From positions 1,138,236 to 1,202,235 of the forward strand of contig OZ024742.1 of assembly GCA_964016885.1 (NCBI GenBank): a stretch of 64,000 nt of DNA, in the 5' to 3' direction. The DNA is from Eledone cirrhosa (Eukaryota; Mollusca; Cephalopoda; Octopoda; Eledonidae). The notes under the pieces were generated by a model, which saw only the letters and a list, made by a program, of their open reading frames with translations, did not search any database and was not told where the DNA came from. How positions within the stretch are numbered: the stretch's first letter is position 1; each line of letters starts with the position of its first letter. The position numbers and the translations under genes were made by a program. Of this stretch, positions 16,001-31,392 are shown one piece after another.

Positions 16001-17050
16001 TCACAACATTACTGTACAGCTAGAGATAAAACTAGGCTCACATTCACATTACTGTACAGCTAGAGATAAAACTAGGCTCACAACAACATTACTGTACAGC
16101 CAGAGATAAAACTAGGCTCACAACAACATTACTGTACAACTAAAGATAAAACTAGGCTCACATCATCATTACTGTACAGCTACAGATAAAACTAGGTTCA
16201 CATCAACATTACTGTAGAGCTAGAGATAAAACTAGGTTCATATCAACATTACTGTACAGCTAGAGATAAAACTAGGATCACATTCACATTACTGTACAGC
16301 TAGAGATAAAACTAGGCTCACAACAACATTACTATAGAGCTAGAGATAAAACTAGGCTCACATCAACATTACTGTAGAGCTAGAGATAAAACTAGGCTCA
16401 CATCAACATTACTCTAGAGCTAGAGATAAAACTAGGCTCACATCAACATTACTGTATAGCTAGAGATAAAACTAGGCTCACATCAACATTACTGTACCGC
16501 TAGAGATAAAACTAGGCTCACATCAACATTACTGTACCGCTAGAGATAAAACTAGGCTCACATCAACATTACTGTACAGCTGGAGACAAAACTAGGCTCA
16601 CAACAACATTACTGTACAACTCAAGATAAAACTAGGCTCACATCATCATTACTGTACAGCTAGAGATAAAACTAGGTTCACATCAACATTACTGTAGAGC
16701 TAGAGATAAAACTAGGCTCACATCAACATTACTGTACAACTGGAGATAAACTACGCTCACAACAACACTACTGTACAGCCAGAGATAAAACTAGGCTCAC
16801 ATCAACATTACTGTAGAGCTAGACATAAAACTAGGATCACATCAACATTATTGTAGAGCTAGAGATAAAACTAGGCTCACAACATTACTGTAAAGCTAGA
16901 GACAAAACTAGGCTCACATTCACATTACTGTACAACTAGAGATAAACTAGGCTCACAACAACATTACTGTACAGCCAGAGATAAAACTAGGCTCCCATCA
17001 ACATTACTGTAGAGCTAGAGATACAACTAGGGTCACATCAACATTACTGT
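10620..17050 (+). repeat. Higher-order repeat, offset 3,250 bp (two copies)
   Basis: About 10,620-13,800 matches about 13,870-17,050 at a constant 3,250-bp offset: AAGCTTGAGAC at 10,947 and 14,197, GGCTCCCATC at 13,741 and 16,991. One of the few differences I saw is ATTAGG (near 13,060) against ACTAGG (near 16,310). The block contains the 2.24-kb block above plus about 0.9 kb of further monomers, so the repeats are nested and overlapping rather than strictly periodic. Confidence 0.85.
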
Positions 17051-17859
17051 AGAGCTAGAGATAAATCTAGGCTCACAACAACATTACTGTAAAGCTAGAG
17101 ATAAAACTAGGCTCACATCAACATTACTCTAGAGCTAGAGATAAAACTAGGCTCACATCAACATTACTCTAGAGCTAGAGATAAAACTAGGCTCACATCA
17201 ACATTACTGTACAGCTAGAGATAAAACTAGGCTCACATCAACATTACTGTAGAGCTAGAGATAAAACTAGGCTCACAACATTACTGTAAAGCTAGAGACA
17301 AAACTAGGCTCACATTCACATTACTGTACAGCTAGAGATAAACTTGGCTCACAACATTACTGTACAGCCAGAGATAAAACTAGGCTCACATCAACATTAC
17401 TGTATAGCTAGAGATAAAACTAGGCTCACAACAACATTACTGTAGAGCTAGAGATGAAACTAGGCTCACATCAACATTACTGTAGAGCTAGGGATGAAAC
17501 TAGGCTCACAACAACATTACGGTAGAGCTAGAGATAAAACTAGGCTCACATCAACATTACTGTAGAGCTAGAGATGAAACTAGGCTCACAACAACATTAC
17601 TGTAGAGCTAGAGATAAAATTAGGCTCACATCAACATTACTGTATAGCTAGAGATAAAACTAGGCTCACATCAACATTCCTGTAGAGCTAGAGATAAAAC
17701 TAGGCTCACGTCAACATTACTGTAGAGCTAGAGATAAAACTAGGCTCACATCAACATTACTGTATAGCTATAGATAAAACTAGGCTCACAACAACATTAC
17801 TGTAGAGCTAGGGATAAAACTAGGCTCACAACAACATTACTGAAGAGCTAGAGATACAA

Positions 17860-19780
17860 CTAGGCTCACATCAACATTACTGTAGAGCTAGAGATAAAAC
17901 TAGGCTCACATCAACATTACTGTAGAGCTAGAGATAAAACTAGGCTCACAACATTACTGTAAAGCTTGAGACAAAACTAGGCTCACATTCACATTACTGT
18001 ACAGCTAGAGATAAACTAGGCTCACAACAACATTACTGTAGAGCTAGAGATGAAACTAGACTCACATCAACATTAGTGTAGAGCTAGGCATGAAACTAGG
18101 CTCACAACAACATTACGGTAGAGCTAGAGATAAAACTAGGCTCACGTCAACATTACTGTAGAGCTAGAGATAAAACTAGGCTCACATCAACATTACTGTA
18201 GAGCAGGACATAAAACTTGGATCACAGCAACATTACTGTAGAGCTAGAGATAAAACTAGGCTCACATCAACATTACTGTAATGCTAGAGATGAAACTAGG
18301 CTCCCATCAACATTACTGTAGAGCTAGAGATAAAACTAGGCTCACATCAACATTACTGTAGAGCTAGAAATAAAACTAGGCTCACATCAACATTACTGTA
18401 GAGCTAGAGATAAAACTAGGCTCACAACATTACTGTAAAGCTAGAGATAAAACTAGGCTCACATCAACATTACTGTAGAGCTAGAGATAAAACTAGGCTC
18501 ACATCAACATTACTGTAGAGCTAGAGTTAAAACTAGGCTCACATCAACATTACTGTATAGCTAGAGATAAAACTAGGCTCAAATCAACATTACTGTAGAG
18601 CTAGAGATAAAACTAGGCTCACATCAACGTTACTGTAGAGCTAGACATAAAACTAGGATCACATCAACATTACTGTAGAGCTAGAGATAAAACTAGGCTC
18701 ACATCAACATTACTGTAGAGCTAAAGATAAAACTAGGCTCCCATCAACATTACTGTAGAGCTAGAGATAAAACTAGGCTAACATCAACATTACTGTAGAG
18801 CTAGAGATAAAACTAGGCTCACATCAACATTACTGTAGAGCTAGAGATAATACTAGGCTCACAACATTACTGTAAAGCTAGAGACAAAACTAGGCTCACA
18901 TTCACGTTACTGTACAGCTAGAGATAAACTAGGCTCACAACAACATTACTGTACAGCCAGAGATAAAACTAGGCACACATCAACATTACTGTATGGCTAT
19001 CGATAAAACTAGGCTAACAACAACATTACTGTGGAGCTAGAGATAAAACTAGGCTCACATGAATATCACTGTAGAGTCGGAGATAAAACAAGGCTCACAG
19101 CAACATTACTGTACAGCCAGAGATAAAACTAAGCTCACAACATTACTGTACAGCTATAGATAAAACTAGGCTCACATCAACATTATTGCAGAGCTAGAGA
19201 TAAAACTAGGCTCACATCAACATTACTGTAGAGCCAGAGACAAAACTAGGCTCACAGCATTACTGTAAAGGTAGAGATAAAACTAGGCTCACATTCACAT
19301 TACTGTACAACTAGAGATAAACTAGGCTCACAACAACATTACTGTACAGCCAGAGATAAAACTAGGCTTACATCAACATTAATATAGAGCTATAGATAAA
19401 GCTAGGCTCACAACAACATTACTGTAAAACTAGAGATAAAACTAGGCTCACAACATTACTGTACAGCTAGAGATAAAACTAGGCTCACATTCACATTACT
19501 GTACAGCTAGAGATAAAACTAGGCTCACAACAACATTACTGTACAGCCAGAGATAAAACTAGGCTCACAACAACATTACTGTACAACTAAAGATAAAACT
19601 AGGCTCACATCATCATTACTGTACAGCTACAGATAAAACTAGGTTCACATCAACATTACTGTAGAGCTAGAGATAAAACTAGGTTCATATCAACATTACT
19701 GTACAGCTAGAGATAAAACTAGGATCACATTCACATTACTGTACAGCTAGAGATAAAACTAGGCTCACAACAACATTACT
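17860..19780 (+). repeat. Fourth, internally deleted copy of the 2.2-kb HOR block
   Basis: The AAGCTTGAGAC marker recurs at 17,964, 3,767 bp after 14,197. By the TAATACTAGG marker (15,401 and 18,848) the offset has fallen to 3,447 bp. The 320-bp difference equals eight 40-bp monomers. Alignment by eye places the loss near the ACATAAAGGTTAC monomer, which is present in the other copies (for example near 14,856) and absent here. The block then follows the same marker order (TATCGAT, GAATATCACTG, TATTGCAGAGC) to about 19,780. Confidence 0.75.
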
Positions 19781-19989
19781 GTAGAGCTAGAGATAAAACT
19801 AGGCTCACATCAACATTACTGTAGAACTAGAGATAAAACTAGGCTCACAACATTACTGTAGAGCTGGAGATAAAACTAGGCTCACAACAACATTACTGTA
19901 GAGCTAGAGATAAAACTAGGCTCACATCAACATTACTGTAGAGCTAGATATAAAACTAGGCTCACATCAACATTACTGTACAGCTAGAG

Positions 19990-22900
19990 ATAAAACTAGG
20001 CTCACATCAACATTACTGTAGAGCTAGAGATAAAACTAGGCTCACAACAACATTACTGTACAGCCAGAGATAAAGCTACGCTCACATCAACATTACTGTA
20101 GTGCTAGAGATAAAACTAGGCTCACAACAACATTACTGTACAGCTAGAGATAAAACTAGGCTCACATCAACATTACTGTACAGCTAGAGATAAAACTAGG
20201 CTCACATCAACATTACTGTAGGGCTAGGGATAAAACTAGGCTCACAACAACATTACTGTATAGCTAGAGATAAAACTAAGCTCACATCAACATTACTGTA
20301 GAGCTAGAGATAAAACTAGGCTCACAACATTACTGTAGAGCTAGAGATAAAACTAGGCTAACAACAACATTACTGGAGAGCTGGAGATAAAACTAGGCTC
20401 ACATCAACATTAGTGTAGAGCTAGAGATAAAACTAGGCTCACATCAACATTACTGTAGAGCTAGAGATAAAACTAGGCTCACATCAACACTACTGTACAG
20501 CAAGATATAAAACTAGGCTCACATCAACATTACTGTAGAGCTAGATATAAAACTAGGCTCACATCAACATTACTGTAGAGCTAGAGATAAAACTAGGCTC
20601 ACATCAACATTACTGTAGAGCTAGACATAAAACTAAGCTCACATCAACATTACTGTATAGCTATAGATAAAACTAGGCTCACAACAACATTACTGTAGAG
20701 CTAGAGATAAAACTAGGCTCACAACAACATTACTGTAGAGCTGGAGATAAAACTAGGCTCACATCAACATTAGTGTAGAGCTAGAGATAAAACTAGGCTC
20801 ACATCAACATTACTGTAGAGCTAGAGATAAAACTAGGCTCACATCAACACTACTGTACAGCAAGATATAAAACTAGGCTCACATCAACATTACTGTAGAG
20901 CTAGAGATAAAACTAGGCTCACATCAACATTACTGTACAGCTAGATATAAAACTAGGCTCACATCAACATTACTGTAGAGCTAGAGATAAAACTAGGCTG
21001 ACATCAACATTACTGTAGAGCTAGAGATAAAACTAGGCTCACATCAACATTACTGTAGAGCTAGAGATAAAACTAGGCTCACATCAACATTACTGTATAG
21101 CTATAGATAAAACTAGGCTCACAACAACATTACTGTAGAGCTAGAGATAAAACTAGGCTCACAACAACATTACTGTAGAGCTAGAGATAAAACTAGGCTC
21201 ACATCAACATTACTGTAGAGCTATAGATAAAACTAGGCTCACATCAACATTACTGTACAGCTAGAGATAAAACTAGGCTCACATCAACATTACTGTAGAG
21301 CTAGAGATAAAACTAGGCTCACATCAACATTCCTGTTGAGCTAGAGATAAAACTAGGCTCACATCAACATTACTATAGAGCTAGAGATAAAACTAGGCTC
21401 ACATCAACATTACTGTAGAACTAGAGGTAAAACTAGTCTCACAACAACATTACTGTACAGCCAGAGATAAAGCTAGTCTCACATCAACATTACTGTAGTG
21501 CTAGAGATAAAACTAGGCTCACAACAACATTACTGTACAGCTAGAGATAAAACTAGGCTCACATCAACATTACTGTACAGCTAGAGATAAAACTAGGCGC
21601 ACATCAACATTACTGTAGAGCTAGAGATAAAACTAGGCTGACATCAACATTACTGTAGAGCTAGAGATAAAACTAGGCTCACATCAACATTACTGTAGAG
21701 CTATAGATAAAACTAGGCTCACATCAACATTACTGTATAGCTATAGATAAAACTAGGCTCACAACAACATTACTGTAGAGCTATAGATAAGACTAGGCTC
21801 ACATCAACATTACTGTATAGCTATAGATAAAACTAGGCTCACAACAACATTACTGTAGAGCTATAGATAAAACTAGGCTCACATCAACATTACTGTCGAG
21901 ATAGAGATAAAATTGGCTCACATCAACATTACTGTAGAGCTATAGATAAAGCTAGGCTCACAACAACATTACTGTACAATTAGAGATAAAACTAGGCTCA
22001 CAACATTACTGTAGAGCTAGAGATAAAACTAGGCTCACATGAACATCAATGTAGAGCCGGAGATAAAACAAGGCTCACAACAACATTACGGTACAACTAG
22101 AGATAAAACTAGGCTCACATCAATATTAATATAGAGCTATAGATAAAGCTAGGCTCACAACAACATTACTGTACAACTAGAGATAAAACTAGGCTCACAA
22201 CATTACTGTAGAGCTAGAGATAAAACTAGGCTCACATGAACATCACTGTAGAGCCGGAGATAAAACAAGGCTCACAACAACATTACTGTACAGCTATAGA
22301 TAAAACTAGGCTCACATCAACATTACTGTACAGCTAGAGATAAAAGTAGGCTCACATCAACATTACTGTAGAGCTAGAGATAAAAGTAGGCTCACAGCAT
22401 TACTGTAAAGGTAGAGATAAAACTAGGCTCACATTCACATTACTGTACAACTAGAGATAAACTAGGCTCACAACAACATTACTGTACAGCCAGAGATAAA
22501 ACTAGGCTCACATCAACATTACTGGAGAGCCGGAGATAAAACAAGGCTCACAACAACATTACGGTACAACTAGAGATAAAACTAGGCTCACATCAACATT
22601 AATATAGAGCTATAGATAAAGCTAGTCTCACAACAACATTACTGTAAAATTAGAGATAAAACTAGGCTCACAACATTACTGTACAGCTAGAGATAAAACT
22701 AGGCTCACATTCACATTACTGTACAGCTAGAGATAAAACTGGGCTCACAACAACATTACTGTACAGCCAGAGATAAGACTAGGCACACATCAACATTACT
22801 GTAGGGCTAGAGATAAAACTAGGCTCACATCAACATTACTGTACAGCGATAGATAAAACTAGGCTCACAACAACATTACGGTAGAGCTAGAGATAAAACT

Positions 22901-25900
22901 AGGCTCACATCAACATTACTGTAGAGCTAGAGATGAAACTAGGCTCACAACAACATTACTGTAGAGCTAGAGATAAAACTAGGCTCACATCAACATTACT
23001 GTATAGCTAGAGATAAAACTAGGCTCAGTCAACATTCCTGTAGAGCTAGAGATAAAACTAGGCTCAGTCAACATTCCTGTAGAGCTAGAGATAAAACTAG
23101 GCTCACATCAACATTACTGTAGAGCTAGAGATAAAACTAGGCTCACATCAACATTACTGTATAGCTATAGATAAAACTAGGCTCACAACAACATTACTGT
23201 AGAGCTAGAGATAAAACTAGGCTCACAACAACATTACTGAAGAGATAGAGATACAACTAGGCTCACATCAACATTACTGTAGAGCTAGAGATAAAACCAG
23301 GATAACATCAACACTACTGTATAGCTAGAGATAAAACTAGGCTCACATCAACATTACTGTAGAGCTAGAGATAAAACTAGGCTCACATCAACATTACTGT
23401 AGAGCTAGATATAAAACTAGGCTCACATCAACATTACTGCAGAGCTAGAGATAAAACTAGGCTCACATCAACATTACTGTAGAGCTAGAGATATAACTAG
23501 GCTCTCATCAACATTACTGTACAGCTAGAGATAAAACAAGACTCACATCAACATTACTGTAGAGCTAGAGATAAAACTAGGCTCACATCAACATTACTGT
23601 ATAGCTATAGATAAAACTAGGCTAACAACAACATTACTGTATAGCTAGAGATAAAACTAGGCTCACATGAATATCACTGTAGAGCCGGAGATAAAACAAG
23701 GCTCACAACAACATTACTGTACAGCCAGAGATAAAACTAAGCTCACAACATTACTGTACAGCTATAGATAAAAGTAGGCTCACATCAACATTACTGTAAA
23801 GCTAGAGATGAAACTAGGCTCACATCAACATTACTGTACAGCTAGAGATAAAACTAGGCTCACATCAACATTACTGTAGAGCTAGAGATAAAACTAGGCT
23901 CACAACAACATTACTGTACAGCCAGAGATAAAGCTACGCTCACATCAACATTACTGTAGTGCTAGAGATAAAACTAGGCTCACAACAACATTACTGTACA
24001 GCTAGAGATAAAACTAGGCTCACATCAACATTACTGTACAGCTAGAGATAAAACTAGGCTCACATCAACATTACTGTAGGGCTAGGGATAAAACTAGGCT
24101 CACAACAACATTACTGTATAGCTAGAGATAAAACTAAGCTCACATCAACATTACTGTAGAGCTAGAGATAAAACTAGGCTCACAACATTACTGTAGAGCT
24201 AGAGATAAAACTAGGCTAACAACAACATTACTGGAGAGCTGGAGATAAAACTAGGCTCACATCAACATTAGTGTAGAGCTAGAGATAAAACTAGGCTCAC
24301 ATCAACATTACTGTAGAGCTAGAGATAAAACTAGGCTCACATCAACACTACTGTACAGCAAGATATAAAACTAGGCTCACATCAACATTACTGTAGAGCT
24401 AGATATAAAACTAGGCTCACATCAACATTACTGTAGAGCTAGAGATAAAACTAGGCTCACATCAACATTACTGTAGAGCTAGACATAAAACTAAGCTCAC
24501 ATCAACATTACTGTATAGCTATAGATAAAACTAGGCTCACAACAACATTACTGTAGAGCTAGAGATAAAACTAGGCTCACAACAACATTACTGTAGAGCT
24601 GGAGATAAAACTAGGCTCACATCAACATTAGTGTAGAGCTAGAGATAAAACTAGGCTCACATCAACATTACTGTAGAGCTAGAGATAAAACTAGGCTCAC
24701 ATCAACACTACTGTACAGCAAGATATAAAACTAGGCTCACATCAACATTACTGTAGAGCTAGAGATAAAACTAGGCTCACATCAACATTACTGTACAGCT
24801 AGATATAAAACTAGGCTCACATCAACATTACTGTAGAGCTAGAGATAAAACTAGGCTCACATCAACATTACTGTAGAGCTAGAGATAAAACTAGGCTCAC
24901 ATCAACATTACTGTATAGCTATAGATAAAACTAGGCTCACAACAACATTACTGTAGAGCTAGAGATAAAACTAGGCTCACAACAACATTACTGTAGAGCT
25001 AGAGATAAAACTAGGCTCACATCAACATTACTGTAGAGCTATAGATAAAACTAGGCTCACATCAACATTACTGTACAGCTAGAGATAAAACTAGGCTCAC
25101 ATCAACATTACTGTAGAGCTAGAGATAAAACTAGGCTCACATCAACATTCCTGTTGAGCTAGAGATAAAACTAGTCTCACAACAACATTACTGTACAGCC
25201 AGAGATAAAGCTAGTCTCACATCAACATTACTGTAGTGCTAGAGATAAAACTAGGCTCACAACAACATTACTGTACAGCTAGAGATAAAACTAGGCTCAC
25301 ATCAACATTACTGTACAGCTAGAGATAAAACTAGGCTCACATCAACATTACTGTAGAGCTAGAGATAAAACTAGGCTGACATCAACATTACTGTAGAGCT
25401 AGAGATAAAACTAGGCTCACATCAACATTACTGTAGAGCTATAGATAAAACTAGGCTCACATCAACATTACTGTATAGCTATAGATAAAACTAGGCTCAC
25501 AACAACATTACTGTAGAGCTATAGATAAGACTAGGCTCACATCAACATTACTGTATAGCTATAGATAAAACTAGGCTCACAACAACATTACTGTAGAGCT
25601 ATAGATAAAACTAGGCTCACATCAACATTACTGTCGAGATAGAGATAAAACTAGGCTCACATCAACATTACTGTAGAGCTATAGATAAAGCTAGGCTCAC
25701 AACAACATTACTGTACAATTAGAGATAAAACTAGGCTCACAACATTACTGTAGAGCTAGAGATAAAACTAGGCTCACATGAACATCACTGTAGAGCCGGA
25801 GATAAAACAAGGCTCACAACAACATTACGGTACAACTAGAGATAAAACTAGGCTCACATCAATATTAATATAGAGCTATAGATAAAGCTAGGCTCACAAC

Positions 25901-26350
25901 AACATTACTGTACAACTAGAGATAAAACTAGGCTCACAACATTACTGTAGAGCTAGAGATAAAACTAGGCTCACATGAACATCACTGTAGAGCCGGAGAT
26001 AAAACAAGGCTCACAACAACATTACTGTACAGCTATAGATAAAACTAGGCTCACATCAACATTACTGTACAGCTAGAGATAAAAGTAGGCTCACATCAAC
26101 ATTACTGTAGAGCTAGAGATAAAAGTAGGCTCACATCAACATTACTGTAGAGCTAGACATAAAACTAGGCTCATATCAACATTACTGTAGAGCTAGAGAT
26201 AAAACTAGGCTCACATCAACATTACTGTACAGCTAGAGATAAAACTAGGCTCACAACATTACTGTACAGCTAGAGATAAAACAAGGCTCACATCAACATT
26301 ACTGTACAGCTAGAGATAAAACTAGACTCATATAAACATTACTGTACAGC
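19990..26350 (+). repeat. Higher-order repeat, offset about 3,858 bp, domain II of the array
   Basis: The marker AAGCTACG is at 20,073 and 23,931 (3,858 bp). The same ordered set of variants follows both: GTAGTGC, GTAGGGCTAGGG, AACTAAGCTC, TACTGGAGAGCTGG, TTAGTGTAG, AGCAAGATATAAAAC, CTCGAG-free GTCGAGATAG, TTAATATAGAGC. The later AAAGTAGG marker (22,343 and 26,082) is only 3,739 bp apart, so about three monomers were lost from the second copy. This domain lacks the GACAAAACTAGG/GATAAACTAG module that is frequent on both sides of it. Confidence 0.78.
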
Positions 26351-29300
26351 TAGAGATACAACTAGACTCACGTCAACATTACTGTACCGCTAGAGATAAA
26401 ATTAGGCTCACATCAACATTACTGTACCGCTAGAGATAAAACTAGGCTCACATCAACATTACTGTACCGCTAGAGATAAAACTAGGCTCACATCAACATT
26501 ACTGTACAGCTAGAGACGAAACTAGGCTCACAACAACATTACTGTACAACTAAAGATAAAACTAGGCTCACATCATCATTACTGTACAGCTAGAGATAAA
26601 ACTAGGTTCACATCAACATTACTGTAGAGCTAGAGATAAAACTAGGTTCATATCAACTTTACTGTACAGCTAGGGATAAAACTAGGCTCACATTCACATT
26701 ACTGTACAGCTAGAGATAAAACTAGGCTCACTACAACATTACTGTACAGCCAGAGATAAAACTAGGCTCACATCAATATTACTGTAGGGCTACAGATAAA
26801 ACTAGGCTCACATCAACATTACTGTACAGCAACATTACTGTAGAGCTAGAGATAAAACTAGGCTCACAACAACATTACTGTAGAGCTAGAGTTAAAACTA
26901 GGCTCACAACAACATTACTGTAGAGCTAGAGATAAAACTAGGCTCACATCAACGTTACTGTAGAGCTAGATAAAAGTAGGCTCACATCAACATTACTGTA
27001 AAGCTAGAGATGAAACTAGGCTCACATCAACATTACTGTAGAGCTAGGGATGAAACTAGGCTCACAACAACATTACGGTAGAGCTAGAGATAAAACTAAG
27101 CTCACATCAACATTACTGTATAGCTAGAGATAAAACTAGGCTCACATCAACATTAGTGTAGAGCTAGAGATAAAACTAGGCTCACATCAACATTACTGTA
27201 GAGCTAGAGATAAAACTAGGCTCACATCAACACTACTGTACAGCAAGATATAAAACTAGGCTCACATCAACATTACTGTAGAGCTAGAGATAAAACTAGG
27301 CTCACATCAACATTACTGTAGAGCTAGAGATAAAACTAGGCTCACATCAACATTACTATAGAGCTAGACATAAAACTAGGCTCACATCAACATTACTGTA
27401 GAGCTATAGATAAAACTAGGCTCACATCAACATTACTGTAGAGCTAGAGATATAACTAGGCTCCCATCAACATTACTGTACAGCTAGAGATAAAACAAGA
27501 CTCACATCAACATTACTGTAGAGCTAGAGATAAAACTAGGCTCACATCAACATTACTGTATAGCTATAGATAAAACTAGGCTAACAACAACATTACTGTA
27601 TAGCTAGAGATAAAACTAGGCTCACATGAATATCACTGTAGAGCCGGAGATAAAACAAGGCTCACAACAACATTACTGTACAGCCAGAGATAAAACTAAG
27701 CTCACAACATTACTGTACAGCTATAGATAAAAGTAGGCTCACATCAACATTACTGTAAAGCTAGAGATGAAACTAGGCTCACATCAACATTACTGTACAG
27801 CTAGAGATAAAACTAGGCTCACATCAACATTACTGTAGAGCTAGAGATAAAACTAGGCTCACAACAACATTACTGTACAGCCAGAGATAAAGCTACGCTC
27901 ACATCAACATTACTGTAGTGCTAGAGATAAAACTAGGCTCACAACAACATTACTGTACAGCTAGAGATAAAACTAGGCTCACATCAACATTACTGTACAG
28001 CTAGAGATAAAACTAGGCTCACATCAACATTACTGTAGGGCTAGGGATAAAACTAGGCTCACAACAACATTACTGTATAGCTAGAGATAAAACTAAGCTC
28101 ACATCAACATTACTGTAGAGCTAGAGATAAAACTAGGCTCACAACATTACTGTAGAGCTAGAGATAAAACTAGGCTAACAACAACATTACTGGAGAGCTG
28201 GAGATAAAACTAGGCTCACATCAACATTAGTGTAGAGCTAGAGATAAAACTAGGCTCACATCAACATTACTGTAGAGCTAGAGATAAAACTAGGCTCACA
28301 TCAACACTACCGTACAGCAAGATATAAAACTAGGCTCACATCAACATTACTGTAGAGCTAGATATAAAACTAGGCTCACATCAACATTACTGTAGAGCTA
28401 GAGATAAAACTAGGCTCACATCAACATTACTGTAGAGCTAGACATAAAACTAAGCTCACATCAACATTACTGTATAGCTATAGATAAAACTAGGCTCACA
28501 ACAACATTACTGTAGAGCTAGAGATAAAACTAGGCTCACAACAACATTACTGTAGAGCTGGAGATAAAACTAGGCTCACATCAACATTAGTGTAGAGCTA
28601 GAGATAAAACTAGGCTCACATCAACATTACTGTAGAGCTAGAGATAAAACTAGGCTCACATCAACACTACTGTACAGCAAGATATAAAACTAGGCTCACA
28701 TCAACATTACTGTAGAGCTAGAGATAAAACTAGGCTCACATCAACATTACTGTACAGCTAGATATAAAACTAGGCTCACATCAACATTACTGTAGAGCTA
28801 GAGATAAAACTAGGCTCACATCAACATTACTGTAGAGCTAGAGATAAAACTAGGCTCACATCAACATTACTGTATAGCTATAGATAAAACTAGGCTCACA
28901 ACAACATTACTGTAGAGCTAGAGATAAAACTAGGCTCACAACAACATTACTGTAGAGCTAGAGATAAAACTAGGCTCACATCAACATTACTGTAGAGCTA
29001 TAGATAAAACTAGGCTCACATCAACATTACTGTACAGCTAGAGATAAAACTAGGCTCACATCAACATTACTATAGAGCTAGAGATAAAACTAGGCTCACA
29101 TCAACATTACTGTAGAACTAGAGATAAAACTAGTCTCACAACAACATTACTGTACAGCCAGAGATAAAGCTAGTCTCACATCAACATTACTGTAGTGCTA
29201 GAGATAAAACTAGGCTCACAACAACATTACTGTACAGCTAGAGATAAAACTAGGCTCACATCAACATTACTGTACAGCTAGAGATAAAACTAGGCTCACA

Positions 29301-31392
29301 TCAACATTACTGTAGAGCTAGAGATAAAACTAGGCTGACATCAACATTACTGTAGAGCTAGAGATAAAACTAGGCTCACATCAACATTACTGTAGAGCCA
29401 TAGATAAAACTAGGCTCACATCAACATTACTGTATAGCTATAGATAAAACTAGGCTCACAACAACATTACTGTAGAGCTATAGATAAGACTAGGCTCACA
29501 TCAACATTACTGTATAGCTATAGATAAAACTAGGCTCACAACAACATTACTGTAGAGCTATAGATAAAACTAGGCTCACATAAACATTACTGTCGAGATA
29601 GAGATAAAACTAGGCTCACATCAACATTACTGTAGAGCTATAGATAAAGCTAGGCTCACAACAACATTACTGTACAATTAGAGATAAAACTAGGCTCACA
29701 ACATTACTGTAGAGCTAGAGATAAAACTAGGCTCACATGAACATCACTGTAGAGCCGGAGATAAAACAAGGCTCACAACAACATTACGGTACAACTAGAG
29801 ATAAAACTAGGCTCACATCAATATTAATATAGAGCTATAGATAAAGCTAGGCTCACAACAACATTACTGTACAACTAGAGATAAAACTAGGCTCACAACA
29901 TTACTGTAGAGCTAGAGATAAAACTAGGCTCACATGAACATCACTGTAGAGCCGGAGATAAAACAAGGCTCACAACAACATTACTGTACAGCTATAGATA
30001 AAACTAGGCTCACATCAACATTACTGTACAGCTAGAGATAAAAGTAGGCTCACATCAACATTACTGTAGAGCTAGAGATAAAAGTAGGCTCACATCAACA
30101 TTACTGTAGAGCTAGACATAAAACTAGGCTCATATCAACATTACTGTAGAGCTAGAGATAAAACTAGGCTCACATCAACATTACTGTACAGCTAGAGATT
30201 AAACTAGGCTCACAACATTACTGTACAGCTAGAGATAAAACAAGGCTCACATCAACATTACCGTACAGCTAGAGATAAAACTAGACTCATATAAACATTA
30301 CTGTACAGCTAGAGATACAACTAGACTCACGTCAACATTACTGTACCGCTAGAGATAAAATTAGGCTCACATCAACATTACTGTACCGCTAGAGATAAAA
30401 CTAGGCTCACATCAACATTACTGTACCGCTAGAGATAAAACTAGGCTCACATCAACATTACTGTACAGCTAGAGACGAAACTAGGCTCACAACAACATTA
30501 CTGTACAACTAAAGATAAAACTAGGCTCACATCATCATTACTGTACAGCTAGAGATAAAACTAGGTTCACATCAACATTACTGTAGAGCTAGAGATAAAA
30601 CTAGGTTCATATCAACTTTACTGTACAGCTAGGGATAAAACTAGGCTCACATTCACATTACTGTACAGCTAGAGATAAAACTAGGCTCACTACAACATTA
30701 CTGTACAGCCAGAGATAAAACTAGGCTCACATCAATATTACTGTAGGGCTACAGATAAAACTAGGCTCACATCAACATTACTGTACAGCAACATTACTGT
30801 AGAGCTAGAGATAAAACTAGGCTCACAACAACATTACTGTAGAGCTAGAGTTAAAACTAGGCTCACAACAACATTACTGTAGAGCTAGAGATAAAACTAG
30901 GCTCACATCAACGTTACTGTAGAGCTAGATAAAAGTAGGCTCACATCAACATTACTGTAAAGCTAGAGATGAAACTAGGCTCACATCAACATTACTGTAG
31001 AGCTAGGGATGAAACTAGGCTCACAACAACATTACGGTAGAGCTAGAGATAAAACTAAGCTCACATCAACATTACTGTATAGCTAGAGATAAAACTAGGC
31101 TCACATCAACATTAGTGTAGAGCTAGAGATAAAACTAGGCTCACATCAACATTACTGTAGAGCTAGAGATAAAACTAGGCTCACATCAACACTACTGTAC
31201 AGCAAGATATAAAACTAGGCTCACATCAACATTACTGTAGAGCTAGAGATAAAACTAGGCTCACATCAACATTACTGTAGAGCTAGAGATAAAACTAGGC
31301 TCACATCAACATTACTATAGAGCTAGACATAAAACTAGGCTCACATCAACATTACTGTAGAGCTATAGATAAAACTAGGCGCACATCAACAT
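23475..31392 (+). repeat. Higher-order repeat, two abutting 3,959-bp units
   Basis: Units of about 23,475-27,433 and 27,434-31,392 lie end to end at a constant 3,959-bp offset. Anchors are TATAACTAG at 23,492 and 27,451, AAGCTACG at 23,931 and 27,890, GAGACGAAAC at 26,515 and 30,474, and the hybrid junction ACAGCAACATT at 26,826 and 30,785. Similarity ends at about 31,380, exactly one unit after it begins. This is the cleanest tandem HOR in the window. Confidence 0.87.
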